Positions 1-8,369 of a stretch of DNA of 59,837 nt are shown one piece after another. How positions within the stretch are numbered: the first letter of the stretch is position 1; every line of letters starts with the position of its first letter. The position numbers and the translations under genes were made by a program. The DNA is from Saccharopolyspora rectivirgula DSM 43747 (lineage in GTDB: Bacteria > Actinomycetota > Actinomycetes > Mycobacteriales > Pseudonocardiaceae), in contig NZ_AYJW01000017.1 in assembly GCF_000497205.1 (NCBI RefSeq), positions 1 to 59,837 on the forward strand, written 5' to 3'. A model generated the notes under the pieces. The model saw only the letters and a list, made by a program, of their open reading frames with translations, was not told the origin of the DNA and made no database searches.

Positions 1-490
1 CCTGCGAGCCGCCGGCGCCCCGATCCCCGAACACCACACCCAGATCAGCATCGACCTGCGGCAGGACTGGCCGAAAGCCCTGGTCGAGAACGGCTTCTCC
101 CCGCAACTGCCGACCGCGTGGATCGCCGAAGGCCTGCTGCCCTACCTGCCCACGAAGAGCCAAGAAGAACTGCTCAGCTCGATCGACGAGCTCTCCGCCC
201 CGGGCAGCGCCCTGGCCGTGGAAGCCTTCGCCCACCCCTCGAACCTGGACATCTCCGACTTGGGCATCGACGTCGACGAACTGGCCAAGATGACCGGCAC
301 ACCGTCGTCCATAGAGGACCTCTTCTACGAAGGCGAGAACGTCGACTGCAGCGATTGGCTTTCCGATCGCAAGTGGACGGTCAAGTCCGAGTCCCCGGAG
401 GAGTTCGCCAGCTCCCGGGAATTCCCCCTCAAGGGCCAGCTCATCCCGATTCTGGAGCGGACCTCCTTCATCACCGCGACCAAGAACTGA
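1..490 (+). CDS. SAM-dependent methyltransferase, LCM/TIGR00027 family (5' truncated)
   Basis: The open frame enters from the left edge (frame 2) and ends at TGA 488-490, so only the C-terminal part of about 162 residues is present. It contains the segment PTAWIAEGLLPYLP, characteristic of the leucine-carboxyl-methyltransferase-like (PF04072) SAM methyltransferases abundant in actinobacteria, followed by the usual C-terminal helices and an ending in TATKN. These enzymes are cytosolic; their substrates are mostly unknown. The SAM-binding N-terminal half lies outside the window, so its intactness cannot be judged. A strong hairpin follows 60 bases downstream. Confidence 0.8.
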   Translation, partial: LRAAGAPIPEHHTQISIDLRQDWPKALVENGFSPQLPTAWIAEGLLPYLPTKSQEELLSSIDELSAPGSALAVEAFAHPSNLDISDLGIDVDELAKMTGTPSSIEDLFYEGENVDCSDWLSDRKWTVKSESPEEFASSREFPLKGQLIPILERTSFITATKN

Positions 491-551
491 ACCGCCCTGG
501 TCCCCTCCGCTGATCGGGGAGGACCGGGAAGCCGACGCCCCCACGAGGGCC

Positions 552-601
552 AGCAGGGGAACTTCCCCGCCGAACCCGGCGGGGAAGTTCCCCTGCTTCC
601 T
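552..601 (+). terminator. Strong intrinsic terminator
   Basis: A perfect 21-bp stem (552-572 with 577-597) closes a four-base loop AACC and is followed by a short pyrimidine run. It sits downstream of the methyltransferase and before the next gene. It has no obvious alternative role. Confidence 0.75.
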
Positions 602-743
602 TTCGACCACCTCGTGCCACGGGCGGAACGAGAGCCGGGAACCACTGCGCTGAGCGAGGGAAGATGACCGGTCAGCACCACATCGCGGATCGCTGCGCGG
701 GACCGCGTCCGGGCAACCACCGGCCACCGAGAGGAGCACCGCC

Positions 744-1010
744 GTGGACGAAGAGCGCACCGCCGAGGACGGCTTCCCCGCCTGGTACCGCTGCTGCGGC
801 AACGGCGTGAACATCCGCACCGCCCCCGATGCGGGAGCGACTTCCGTGGGCCAGCTGCAGTACGACGACCGCGTCCTGGTCACGGGCCTCTCCGTGTCAG
901 GAGGCGCCTACGGCGCCCACTGCGACAGCCGCCCCAGCGACCAGTGGTACCCGGTCGACCGCGGGGGCCAGACCCGCTACGTCATCATGACCTGCCTGGA
1001 ACGGGTCTGA
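744..1010 (+). CDS. Small SH3-like (bacterial SH3) protein
   Basis: An 88-residue protein starting at GTG 744, with a purine-rich GAGAGGAGC eight bases upstream. Residues about 20-55 read NIRTAPDAGATSVGQL then a DRVLV segment, the usual pattern of a bacterial SH3 (PF08239-like) beta-barrel; the domain ends with a WYPVDRGGQTRYV strand pair. There are four cysteines (two adjacent at 17-18), which could form disulfides, but no convincing signal peptide. Such domains often bind peptides or cell-wall material. The function is unknown and the gene stands alone between a terminator and a flavin oxidase. Confidence 0.65.
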   Translation: MDEERTAEDGFPAWYRCCGNGVNIRTAPDAGATSVGQLQYDDRVLVTGLSVSGGAYGAHCDSRPSDQWYPVDRGGQTRYVIMTCLERV

Positions 1011-1155
1011 ACGAGTTCCCGCAGCCACCCCGGCGAAGCCGGGAGCGCTCGGCCGCGTTCCGGGACGGCAACCAGGTCTTACTCCCCTGGGCGCGGCCGC
1101 CGGTCCGGCGCATCTTTTCCGAGTACGACTTCTCGTCGACAACGGGGTGGCACCA

Positions 1156-2544
1156 ATGGCAGTCACGGCCACGAGAACGGCAGCCACGATCAGCGAGCTG
1201 CGGGAGCAAGCCTGGGGACGGGTGCTCACCGAGCAGGACGAGGGGTACGACGAAGCCCGCAAAGTCCAGAACGCGATGTTCGACCGGCACCCGAAGGTCA
1301 TCGTGCGGTGCGCAACCGCCGGGGACGTCATCGCCGCGGTGAACCACGCCCGGGACAACGGCCTGGAGCTGGCCGTGCGCGGCGGCGGGCACAGCGTTCC
1401 CGGGTTCGGCACCACCGAGGGCGGTGTGGTCGCCGACCTGTCGCCGATGAACCACGTCCGGGTCGATCCGGCCGCGCGCACCGCCCGCGCCGAAGGCGGG
1501 GCCACCTGGGGCGACTTCAACGCGGCCACGCACGCGTTCGGGTTGGCGACCACCGGCGGCATCATCTCCACCACCGGGATCGGCGGGCTCACGCTCGGCG
1601 GCGGCATCGGGTACCTGGCCCGAGGGCTGGGGCTCTCCTGCGACAACGTGATCTCGGCGGACGTCGTCACCGCCTCCGGGCAGCTGGTCACCGCCGACGA
1701 GGAGCAGAACGCGGACCTGTTCTGGGCCCTGCGCGGCGGGGGCGGCAACTTCGGGGCCGTCACCTCGTTCGAGTACCGGCTCAGCCCGGTCGACCAGATC
1801 TACGGCGGCCCGGTGTTCTTCGAGCTCGAGCACGCGGAGCGCGTGCTGCGGGCGTACCGCGAGCACATCGCCGACGCGCCCGAGCAATTGGGGGCTTTCC
1901 CCGCCTTCCAGATCGCCCCGCCCGTGCCGTTCATCCCGGAGGACCGGCACGGAGACCCGATGGTGGCGATCATCGCCTGCTGGGCCGGGCCGCTCGAAGA
2001 AGGGCCAGCGGCCCTGCAACCGCTGCGCGACATCGCCCCGGTGGTCGCCGAACACCTCGGGCCGATGCCGTACCCGGCGCTCAACAGCGCTTTCGACGCC
2101 CTGGTCCCACCGGGTCTGCAGCACTACTGGAAGGCGAACTTCGTCACCGAGCTGACCGACGAGATGATCGACGCCCACCTGCGGTACGGGCCGGAGGTGC
2201 CGACGGTCAACTCCACCGTGCACATCTACCCGATCAACGGGGCCTGCCACCGGGTGGCGCCGGACGAGACGGCGTTCGCCTACCGGGATGCGAACTTCGC
2301 GACCGTGATCGCCGGGATGTGGCCGGACCCGGCCGACAACGAGGCCAACACCGCTTGGGTCCGCGACTACTACGCCGCCACCGCTCCGCACAGCGCGGAA
2401 GGGGGCTACATCAACTTCATGGCCGGGGACGACCAGGACCGCATCCGAGCGAACTACCGGGGCAACTACGACCGGCTCGTCCAGATCAAGCGGCGGTACG
2501 ACCCGGACAACCTCTTCCACCTCAACCAGAACATCCACCCCTGA
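1156..2544 (+). CDS. FAD-linked oxidase, berberine-bridge-enzyme-like
   Basis: A 462-residue flavoprotein. The N-terminal FAD_binding_4 (PCMH) fold contains RGGGHSVPGF, whose His-79 is the expected 8-alpha-histidyl FAD ligand. The C-terminal BBE domain ends with YRGNYDRL and YDPDNLFHLNQNIHP. In bicovalent BBE enzymes a cysteine precedes the TVGTGG-like loop; here that region reads GGIISTTGIGG, so only one covalent flavin link is expected. The family oxidises sugars, alkaloids or polyketide intermediates with O2; the substrate here is unknown. ATG 1156 is preferred over the in-frame GTG 1147 because GGGGTGG lies just upstream of it. The gene is monocistronic. Confidence 0.85.
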   Translation: MAVTATRTAATISELREQAWGRVLTEQDEGYDEARKVQNAMFDRHPKVIVRCATAGDVIAAVNHARDNGLELAVRGGGHSVPGFGTTEGGVVADLSPMNHVRVDPAARTARAEGGATWGDFNAATHAFGLATTGGIISTTGIGGLTLGGGIGYLARGLGLSCDNVISADVVTASGQLVTADEEQNADLFWALRGGGGNFGAVTSFEYRLSPVDQIYGGPVFFELEHAERVLRAYREHIADAPEQLGAFPAFQIAPPVPFIPEDRHGDPMVAIIACWAGPLEEGPAALQPLRDIAPVVAEHLGPMPYPALNSAFDALVPPGLQHYWKANFVTELTDEMIDAHLRYGPEVPTVNSTVHIYPINGACHRVAPDETAFAYRDANFATVIAGMWPDPADNEANTAWVRDYYAATAPHSAEGGYINFMAGDDQDRIRANYRGNYDRLVQIKRRYDPDNLFHLNQNIHP

Positions 2545-2594
2545 GGGCGGGCGGAACACCACGGCTCCGCGGAAACCGCGCCCAGGTGTGCGAA

Positions 2595-2626
2595 AAGCCG
2601 GCCCCCGCTGCTGCGGGGACCGGCTT
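2595..2626 (-). terminator. Intrinsic terminator of tRNA-Ser (possibly bidirectional)
   Basis: Stem AAGCCGG plus CCCCGC pairs across a four-base loop, with one mismatch. On the minus strand it is followed by CTTTTCG directly after the tRNA 3' end. It also lies 50 bases past the stop of the plus-strand flavin oxidase. Confidence 0.7.
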
Positions 2627-2632
2627 CGTCAG

Positions 2633-2718
2633 CGGTAGCGGTGGGATTTGAACCCACGGAGGCTGTTAACCTCACGCGCTTTCGAGGCGCGCTCCTTCGG
2701 CCGCTCGGACACGCTACC
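2633..2718 (-). tRNA. tRNA-Ser (anticodon CGA)
   Basis: An 86-nt cloverleaf with acceptor stem GGTAGCG/CGCTACC, discriminator G as expected for serine, a D-arm beginning GTCCGAGC, and anticodon loop CTCGAAA giving anticodon CGA (reads UCG). A long variable arm is typical of class II tRNAs, and the T-loop reads GGTTCAAATCC. CCA is not encoded. There is no integrase next to it. Confidence 0.95.
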
Positions 2719-2763
2719 GCCCGCAAGGGTACCGGTTTTACCCCGAAGCCGAACAAGGGGGGG

Positions 2764-3321
2764 TCACCGCCAGCTGCGCATGGCTCCCGCCAGCTTGGTG
2801 CGGGCCCGGCAGAGCCGGCCGCGAACAACGCTCTCACCTGCACCGATGCGAACACTGATCTCGTCGCTGGACAAGCCCGCCACTTCGGCGAGCAGCCACA
2901 CGTCCCGCTGCCGGGCCGGCAGCCCGGCCAGCGCTCGCCCCAGAGCTCGCACCCCGGCTCCCGCCTCGGCAGCGCGCTGCGGGTCGATGTGACGGGACTC
3001 ACCCAGGGTGGTCGAGCGTTCCGGCAGCACCGCCACCAGCTCGGTGCGCCGACTCCGGCGGCTCCGGAGCACCATGAGGCAGCGCCGCCGCGCCACCTGG
3101 AACAGCCAGGCGCGCAGCGCGGCCGGATCGGACAGTTCCGCAGACCGCTGCCACGCGGTCAGCAGCACGTCCTGCACCACGTCCTCGGCTTCGGCGCGGT
3201 CCTCCAGCATGCGCACCGCCAACCCGAGCAGCTCTCGCGAATACCGGCGGACCAGGTGTTCGAAGGCGTTGGCGTCACCAGCGGCGACCCGCTGCGCGAG
3301 CACGGCATCGGTCAGCTCCAC
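2764..3321 (-). CDS. ECF-type sigma-70 family RNA polymerase sigma factor
   Basis: About 185 residues. Region 2 is recognisable by AFEHLVRRYSRELL, DRAEAEDVVQDVLLTAW and LRAWLFQVARRR. Region 4 is seen in LAGLPARQRDVWLLAEVAGLSSDEI followed by VVRGRLCRARTKL. It directs RNA polymerase to a small regulon and is probably held by an unseen anti-sigma factor. The chosen start is GTG 3321 (VELTDAVLAQRV), close behind a GGGGAGG ribosome site. An upstream ATG at 3354 would add 11 residues but has no ribosome site. No anti-sigma gene is adjacent, which is unusual for the group; the CsbD stress gene is upstream on the same strand. Confidence 0.85.
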   Translation of the reverse strand: MELTDAVLAQRVAAGDANAFEHLVRRYSRELLGLAVRMLEDRAEAEDVVQDVLLTAWQRSAELSDPAALRAWLFQVARRRCLMVLRSRRSRRTELVAVLPERSTTLGESRHIDPQRAAEAGAGVRALGRALAGLPARQRDVWLLAEVAGLSSDEISVRIGAGESVVRGRLCRARTKLAGAMRSWR

Positions 3322-3454
3322 GACCCTCCCCGAATACGAAGAACCCCACCCCATGGCGGTGAGGCGGAGTTCATCGTCACAGCTCTTCAAGCCCGGCGCT
3401 GGTCGAGGCGCCCACCCCGGTGATCTTGATCGCTGCATCGGGAGAGGACCGGCG

Positions 3455-3664
3455 CTACTGGTCGCGGAAGCGGTTCTGCACGTCCTCGGCCTTGCCCTCG
3501 GCCCGGTCCTTGATGTCCTGGCCGGTCTCCTTGGCCTTGCCTTCGAACTGGTCCCGCTTGCCGGCGTCCTTCATCTCGTCCTTGTCAGCAGCTTGGCCAG
3601 CGGCTTCCTTGGCCTTGCCCACCCATTGCTGGGCTTGCTGCTTGGCCTTGTCGAACACGCTCAT
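3455..3664 (-). CDS. CsbD family stress-response protein
   Basis: A 69-residue, highly charged protein, MSVFDKAKQQAQQWVGKAKE followed by several KAKETGQ/AEGKAED heptad-like blocks. This is the pattern of the CsbD family (PF05532), small amphipathic helical proteins induced by general or osmotic stress in Gram-positive bacteria. Biochemical function is unknown. There is no signal peptide or membrane segment. It lies upstream of the ECF sigma gene on the same strand, with 133 bases to the chosen sigma start, so co-regulation is possible but not shown. Confidence 0.85.
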   Translation of the reverse strand: MSVFDKAKQQAQQWVGKAKEAAGQAADKDEMKDAGKRDQFEGKAKETGQDIKDRAEGKAEDVQNRFRDQ

Positions 3665-3739
3665 CGATCGCTCCGTTCCTCGGGTGCTCTCCCCGTCGCC
3701 TACCCGCTGCCCGGAGCTGGTACACCCGCCGCGGCCCGG

Positions 3740-4210
3740 TCACTCCCGGTGCTGGGTGAAGAAGTCCTCGAGCACGGCAGCGCACTCCTCGGCCAGGACC
3801 CCGCCGACCACTTCGGGGCGGTGGTTGTTCCGCTGGTCGCGCACCACGTCCCACAGGGACCCGACCGCGCCGGTGCGGGGCTCCCACACCCCGAACACCA
3901 CCCGGGCCACCCGGGCGAGCACGAGCGCGCCCGCGCACATCGTGCACGGCTCCACGGTGACCGCGAGGGTGCAACCGGTCAGCCGCCAGCCGTCCCCGTG
4001 CACGGCGGCGGCCCGCCGCAGGGCGAGGATTTCGGCGTGGGCGGTGGGGTCGCCGAGCTCTTCGCGCTGGTTGTGCGCCTTGGCGAGGATCCTGCCGCGC
4101 TCGTCGGCGACCACGGCTCCGATGGGGACGTCCCGATCGGCCTCCACGGCTTCCTGCAGCGCAACGCGGACGAGTTCGGTGTCGCGGGTGAGACGGCTGT
4201 GCGTGATCAC
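3740..4210 (-). CDS. tadA: tRNA-specific adenosine-34 deaminase
   Basis: A 156-residue zinc deaminase converting A34 to inosine in tRNA-Arg(ACG). The HAE motif (His-58, catalytic Glu-60) and PCTMC (Cys-89, Cys-92) supply the zinc site and proton shuttle. The C-terminus has the VVRDQRNNHRPEV segment typical of TadA. The start is GTG 4210, which overlaps the TGA of the upstream partner gene by four bases, so translation is probably coupled. Normal length for the family. Confidence 0.93.
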   Translation of the reverse strand: MITHSRLTRDTELVRVALQEAVEADRDVPIGAVVADERGRILAKAHNQREELGDPTAHAEILALRRAAAVHGDGWRLTGCTLAVTVEPCTMCAGALVLARVARVVFGVWEPRTGAVGSLWDVVRDQRNNHRPEVVGGVLAEECAAVLEDFFTQHRE

Positions 4211-4695
4211 CCGTTGATTTTCTCCAGCATCCCGGCGAACTGGGGACCGAACCCGCAGCGCTGGGCGATCATCTCCAGCTGTTCGTCCGGGTACAGGTCG
4301 ATCTCTTCGATGATCACCAGCATTTCGCCTTCCGGGAGGCCGAGGTCCTCCAGGATGGCCAGGTCGCCGGCCGGCCAGATCTCCTCGTCGTCCTCGTCCG
4401 GGGCGTCGACCCGCAGCAGGTCCAGCACATCGGCGGCGATGTCGTAGTCCAGTGCGGCCGCCGAGTCCGACAGCAACAGGTCCACACCACCGGGGATGGG
4501 CCGGATCAGCACGAAGAACTCGTCGTCTACATTGCACATGCCGAACACGGCTCCGGTGGACCGCAACTCGCGCAGTGCTGTGATGGCCTCGTCGAGACTG
4601 GCCAGCACCGAGCTGTCCATGAGGCTGCAGCGCCATTTGCCGTCTTCGCGCACCACGGCCACGGCGAAGCCTGGTACCGGCGCCTGGACCGTCAT
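4207..4695 (-). CDS. tRNA adenosine deaminase-associated protein
   Basis: A 162-residue acidic protein matching the actinobacterial family found directly upstream of tadA (TIGR03941 type). It starts MTVQAPVPGFAVAVVREDG and holds an acidic stretch DAPDEDDEEIWPAGDLAILEDLG near residues 95-120, then EEIDLYPDEQLEMIAQRCGF. No catalytic motif is visible; a role as TadA partner is inferred only from constant synteny and the four-base overlap. ATG 4695 is chosen; the longer reading frame to 4776 has no ribosome site. Confidence 0.85.
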   Translation of the reverse strand: MTVQAPVPGFAVAVVREDGKWRCSLMDSSVLASLDEAITALRELRSTGAVFGMCNVDDEFFVLIRPIPGGVDLLLSDSAAALDYDIAADVLDLLRVDAPDEDDEEIWPAGDLAILEDLGLPEGEMLVIIEEIDLYPDEQLEMIAQRCGFGPQFAGMLEKING

Positions 4696-4817
4696 GAGAA
4701 CACCGTAGAGCGTGTTGATGCCACCCGAAAGCACTATGCGGTCACGGCAGCCCTCCGGGGACGGATTGCCGCTCAACCGGGTATGTGGGCGCCGGCGTTC
4801 TCGGGCAGGATGGACGA

Positions 4818-5786
4818 ATGCGTGCCGTGTGCGTTATCGGATTGGGACTGATAGGTGGCTCCGTGCTGCGGGCAGCGGCGCGGGCCGGGCGGCAGTGCTG
4901 GGGAGCGACGGCCTCGGCGCAGGACGCCGAGGCCGCGGCAGCTGACGGGTTCGAAGTGCTCAGCGTCGACCGGGCGCTGCGCCGGGCGTCTTCGCAGGAC
5001 GCCCTGGTGGTGTTGGCGGTGCCGCTGCCGGCGCTGCACGAGGTGCTGCGGGAGGTCAAGCAGCACGCGCCGCAGGTGTTGTTGACCGATGTGACCAGTG
5101 TGAAGGCCCCGGTGGACGCGGAGATCCGCGGTCGGCTGCCGCAGGTCAGGTTCGCGGGTGGTCATCCGATGGCCGGGACGGCCGAGTCGGGTTGGGCGGC
5201 CGGCTCCGCAGAACTGTTCGACGGGGCGGCTTGGGCGGTCACCATCGAGAACGAGACCGAGCTGGTGGCGTGGCGGGAGGCGTGCCAGTTGGCGCTGGAC
5301 TGCGGGGCCGAGGTGGTTCCCACTTCGGCGGCCGCGCACGACGACGCGGTGGCCCGGGTGTCGCACCTGCCGCACGTGTTCGCCGCGGTGCTGGCGGCCA
5401 CCGGGGCGGACGGGGGCCCGCTGGCGATGTCGCTGGCCGCCGGTTCGTTCCGCGACAGCACGCGAGTGGCCGGCAGTCCCCCGGAGCTGGTGCGGGCCAT
5501 GACCGAGGGCAACCGGGCGGCCTTGTTGGACGCGTTGGACGACGCGCTGGGCCGGATCGGGGCGGCGCGGGGTTCGCTGGCCTCCACCGGTTCCCTGAAG
5601 AGCACCATCGACAGTGGGTATTCGGCTCGGGAGTCGTACGCCGCGATGGCCGCCGGCAAGCGGACCGAGCAGGTGGTGCGCATCCCGGATGCCGGTGCGC
5701 TGCTGCAGCTCCGGGAGCTGGGTGATCAAGGGGCCCGGGTGGTCGCGCTGGACGAGGAGTCGGCCACCGTGGTCGTTCCGGTGTAG
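4818..5786 (+). CDS. tyrA: Prephenate dehydrogenase
   Basis: A 322-residue NAD-dependent enzyme that converts prephenate to 4-hydroxyphenylpyruvate in tyrosine synthesis. The Rossmann loop GLGLIGGS is at residues 8-15, followed by the conserved TDVTSVK block near residue 95 and GGHPMAGTAESG near 114. These are the signature motifs of the PDH family. The C-terminal part is helical (SHLPHVFAAVLA, the dimerisation domain). No ACT or chorismate-mutase domain is fused. The start ATG 4818 fits the Rossmann fold spacing. It diverges from the tadA operon and ends in a clear terminator. Confidence 0.92.
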   Translation: MRAVCVIGLGLIGGSVLRAAARAGRQCWGATASAQDAEAAAADGFEVLSVDRALRRASSQDALVVLAVPLPALHEVLREVKQHAPQVLLTDVTSVKAPVDAEIRGRLPQVRFAGGHPMAGTAESGWAAGSAELFDGAAWAVTIENETELVAWREACQLALDCGAEVVPTSAAAHDDAVARVSHLPHVFAAVLAATGADGGPLAMSLAAGSFRDSTRVAGSPPELVRAMTEGNRAALLDALDDALGRIGAARGSLASTGSLKSTIDSGYSARESYAAMAAGKRTEQVVRIPDAGALLQLRELGDQGARVVALDEESATVVVPV

Positions 5787-5800
5787 CGGTGGAGGAGAAG

Positions 5801-5834
5801 GAGGGGTCGCCAGCCAGAGCAGGGGCGACCCCTC
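5801..5834 (+). terminator. Intrinsic terminator after tyrA
   Basis: Stem GAGGGGTCGCC (5801-5811) pairs perfectly with GGCGACCCCTC (5824-5834). It sits 14 bases after the tyrA stop codon. Confidence 0.75.
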
Positions 5835-6652
5835 GATGTTCCGCTCCGGCCACTGACGGCAGCACTCCCTTTTCCTCGAACGATCCGCTGCTCGTCAGCC
5901 TGGGCCGGGCGGTGGTGTTTTGCTGAGCCGCAGGCCACCAGGCCAGGTACTCGCCTGGTAACCCGGAAACTACCTCGGCCAAACCTGGTTCGCCTCCCGA
6001 GCGACACGTTCGTGGGATGCAGGAAGGGAACCTTCCTCTCCCCAGGACGGCAGTGCCTCGCCCGGTGATCATTCGCAGTTCCCGGGTTCGGTGGGATTGT
6101 CGGAGAACCGCCAGCAGCGCAACCGGTGCTTTTCGCTGGACCGACTCATTCTCAGAATTCGGGCATTTCTGGCTGGAACTCCCCTGACGGGATCTCGAAT
6201 TCGATCAACGGCAATTAACCCGAAATTCGCGGTTGAAAAAATCGATCTCCCCCGTTAGCCATTCTTCCTCAAGATCACAAGGCGACACTCCGACCCGGCG
6301 CCGGAATCCCGCTTTCCGGAGCAGCCGCGCGCACCACCCCTCCTCGCCTCGCCGCGCTCGCGGATTCGCTTTGCAGCACAGGAAAACTCGCACCACGAGG
6401 GGAAGTGCGCGCGGGCAGCGCAACATCGAACCGCAATGATCGATCAGCGCGCCACCAGCTGCTTAACCCTTTTGTGGACACTGTAGACAGTCGAATTCCG
6501 GTGGAATAAACAATGATCTCCATTGGACACCCACTGCGGTGACAAAAGAGTTTCAACTCGCGCCGGGAAAGCGGCGGAGGTAAAAATAGACGCGCAATCT
6601 TCCGGATCGGAAAAGATCCGGCAAGGATCGCAGAAATCAGAAAGGAAAACTA
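5835..6652. other. Non-coding stretch upstream of a small secreted protein
   Basis: About 820 bases without a credible gene. Short open frames on both strands lack ribosome sites and have no recognisable composition. The right half (about 6120-6650) is clearly more AT-rich than the genome average, and probably carries the promoter and a long leader for the secreted-protein gene at 6653. Confidence 0.6.
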
Positions 6653-6940
6653 ATGCGCTCGTTGTCTCGTGCCTTCGTCGTTGGTGCCGTCACCCTGCCG
6701 CTGGCCCTGGCCGGTGCTGGCCTGGCCTCCGCTGCTGAGGCCCCGAACGGCCACCACCACCACAAGGACCCGTACAAGGTGATCCACAAGGAGATCGAGG
6801 CGGAGTTCGAGAACGAACTGGTCAAGGGGAACAAGAAGGTCCACGAGGACTCCTGGTCCCACAACAAGGTCAACTTCGACTGGAAGTGGGACTGGGACTA
6901 CAACCAGGTGGCCATCAACACGGGCATCATCGAGAAGTGA
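6653..6940 (+). CDS. Small secreted protein, His/Trp/Lys-rich, unknown function
   Basis: A 95-residue precursor with strong ribosome site AAAGGAAAAC before ATG 6653. Residues 1-28 form a classical signal peptide (two Arg, hydrophobic core, cleavage at ASA-AEAP). The mature part of about 67 residues begins with a HHHHK cluster and is rich in Lys, Glu, Asn and Trp, with short alternating charged and aromatic segments such as DWKWDWDYN. There is no cysteine. The four-histidine cluster could bind metal; that is a guess. I do not recognise the family. A bidirectional terminator follows. Confidence 0.7.
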   Translation: MRSLSRAFVVGAVTLPLALAGAGLASAAEAPNGHHHHKDPYKVIHKEIEAEFENELVKGNKKVHEDSWSHNKVNFDWKWDWDYNQVAINTGIIEK

Positions 6941-6955
6941 CACGCTCCTAGCGCG

Positions 6956-6987
6956 AACCGGGCCCGCCGCTGCCGGCGGGCCCGGTT
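6956..6987. terminator. Bidirectional terminator between convergent genes
   Basis: A perfect 13-bp GC stem (AACCGGGCCCGCC with its complement at 6975-6987) lies between the secreted protein and the convergent SDR gene, with T residues after the plus-strand arm. Confidence 0.75.
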
Positions 6988-6997
6988 TCCCACGTGC

Positions 6998-7780
6998 TCA
7001 CAGCTCGGGATCGTAGCGCCCGTCCACAGCGGTCCAGCCGCCTTCGACGAACTGCACGGTTCCCGTCACGTAGGAGGCGGCGTCCGACGCCAGGTACACC
7101 ACGGTGCCTGCGATCTCCTCCGGACGCGCCCAGCGCTTCAACGCGGTCGCCTCCGCGTAGGCGTCGTACCACCGCTGGTCGGCCTTGATCTGCTCGGTGA
7201 GAGGAGTTTCGAACGGCCCGGGAGCTATGGCGTTCACCCGCACCCCGGCGGGCCCGAGTTCCGCGGCCAGTGCGCGGCACAACTGCACGATCCCGGCCTT
7301 CGTCGCGGCGTAGAGGCCTTGCCCGGGTTCGACGATCTGCGCGCGGAAGCTGGTGAAAGCGATGATGCTGCCCCGTCCCGCCGCGGCCATGCAGCTGCCG
7401 AACTCCCGGAGCAGCCGGTAAGTTCCTCGCAGGTTGACGTCGACGACGCGATCGAATTCCTCGTCGGTGGTGTCCAGCAGCCGTTTGCGCACGTTGATGC
7501 CCGGGGTCACCACCAGCACCGCGGCGTCGGAGTGCTCCGCGGCCAGCTGCTGGACCTGGCCGGCCGATCGCACGTCCAGTTCGCACCAGGTCGCTTCCGC
7601 CCCCGGTCCACCGATCCGGTCGGCTGCCTTCTCCGCACCGGAGGCGTCCGCGTCGGCGATGACGACATGGGCCCCGTGCTCGGCCAGACCGGCCGCCGCG
7701 GCCCGGCCGAGCCCGCTGGCACCGCCCACGACCACCGCTTTCCGGCCATCCAGTCGGAACGAACTTCCCGGCTGCGTCAT
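6998..7780 (-). CDS. SDR family NAD(P)-dependent oxidoreductase
   Basis: A 260-residue classical short-chain dehydrogenase. The cofactor loop is VVGGASGLG (residues 18-25 region), with an aspartate after the second strand (IADAD), which favours NAD(H). The catalytic triad is Ser-144, Tyr-157 and Lys-161 (YAATK), and the C-terminus has the usual GTVQFVEGGW. The NNAG structural motif is replaced by VTPGIN, a known variation. The substrate cannot be read from the sequence. ATG 7780 follows a GGAGGTT ribosome site; the longer open frame to 7933 is upstream non-coding sequence. Monocistronic. Confidence 0.88.
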   Translation of the reverse strand: MTQPGSSFRLDGRKAVVVGGASGLGRAAAAGLAEHGAHVVIADADASGAEKAADRIGGPGAEATWCELDVRSAGQVQQLAAEHSDAAVLVVTPGINVRKRLLDTTDEEFDRVVDVNLRGTYRLLREFGSCMAAAGRGSIIAFTSFRAQIVEPGQGLYAATKAGIVQLCRALAAELGPAGVRVNAIAPGPFETPLTEQIKADQRWYDAYAEATALKRWARPEEIAGTVVYLASDAASYVTGTVQFVEGGWTAVDGRYDPEL

Positions 7781-7900
7781 TTGGAACCTCCGGCCACAGC
7801 TGTTGGAACGTAGCCGGATCATGTGCCGCTCAGCCCAGCACGGCAAGACTCCGACCGGATGGCGCGCGATCGGGTGCTCGGCATTCATCGGGAACAAGAA

Positions 7901-7930
7901 AGTGCCGGCCCCGGAGCAGGGGCCGGCACT
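7901..7930 (-). terminator. Terminator of the first two-cysteine secreted protein gene
   Basis: A perfect 12-bp stem (AGTGCCGGCCCC, 7901-7912, with 7919-7930) closes a six-base loop. On the minus strand it is followed by TTCTTGTT, as expected for a terminator of the gene ending at 7985. Confidence 0.8.
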
Positions 7931-7984
7931 CATCCCGCAATCACCAGAGAGGCACGAAGTGCTGAATCGCTGGGCTCAGCCCTT

Positions 7985-8314
7985 TCAGTTGCCCACGGCG
8001 GTGGCAGCGTCGCCACCGTCGCCGCCGTCGCCGCCCTCGCTGTCGGCCTCGGCGTTGCACTGGTTGACGTCGCCGCCCTGGCCGAGCAGACCCAGGCTGA
8101 TGCCGATCGGGATCAGGCAGTTGGCCTCGGCGTCGGCGTCCCCAGCCGCGCCGCCGGAACCACCGTCACCACCGGTGCTCTCGAAGGTGACATCGACGTC
8201 CTTGTCCTTCTTGTGGTGGTGGCCACCCTTGTCCGCCGCAACAGCCGGGCTGGCGAAGGCCAGCGCCGCGAGAGCGGAAGCCGCGGTGACGCCGATAACG
8301 CGCTTAATACGCAT
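7985..8314 (-). CDS. Small secreted Gly/Asp-rich two-cysteine protein (paralogue 1)
   Basis: A 109-residue precursor. Residues 1-26 are a signal peptide (MRIKR, hydrophobic core, ASPAVA cleavage site). A short Lys/His segment (GGHHHKKDKD) follows, then a GGDGGSGG linker, a hydrophobic patch LIPIGISLGLLG lying between the only two cysteines (about 22 residues apart), and a tail of GGDGGDGG repeats. The closely related gene at 8448 has the same plan. The cysteine-bracketed hydrophobic patch recalls chaplins, but the chaplin consensus is absent. It could be a surface-active or wall-associated protein; the function is unknown. Confidence 0.7.
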   Translation of the reverse strand: MRIKRVIGVTAASALAALAFASPAVAADKGGHHHKKDKDVDVTFESTGGDGGSGGAAGDADAEANCLIPIGISLGLLGQGGDVNQCNAEADSEGGDGGDGGDAATAVGN

Positions 8315-8369
8315 GCCGAATCAATACTCTCCTCATGCCGTTTGCTTGCCCACGCTTGCTGAACGGGTG

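Noticed and set aside
1639-1641. Cysteine in GLSCDN as second covalent flavin ligand of the oxidase
   Set aside because: In bicovalent BBE enzymes the ligand Cys lies about 60 residues after the His, before the TVGTGG loop; that position is not Cys here, and this Cys is too far downstream.
985-2562. Long minus-strand open frame opposite the flavin oxidase
   Set aside because: Its residues are Val/Arg/Gly/Asp-rich repeats produced by the antisense of a GC-rich gene; the plus strand has all BBE family motifs.
2633-2718. tRNA-Ser as integration site of a mobile element
   Set aside because: No integrase gene, no repeated tRNA 3' end and no phage-like genes on either side in the window.
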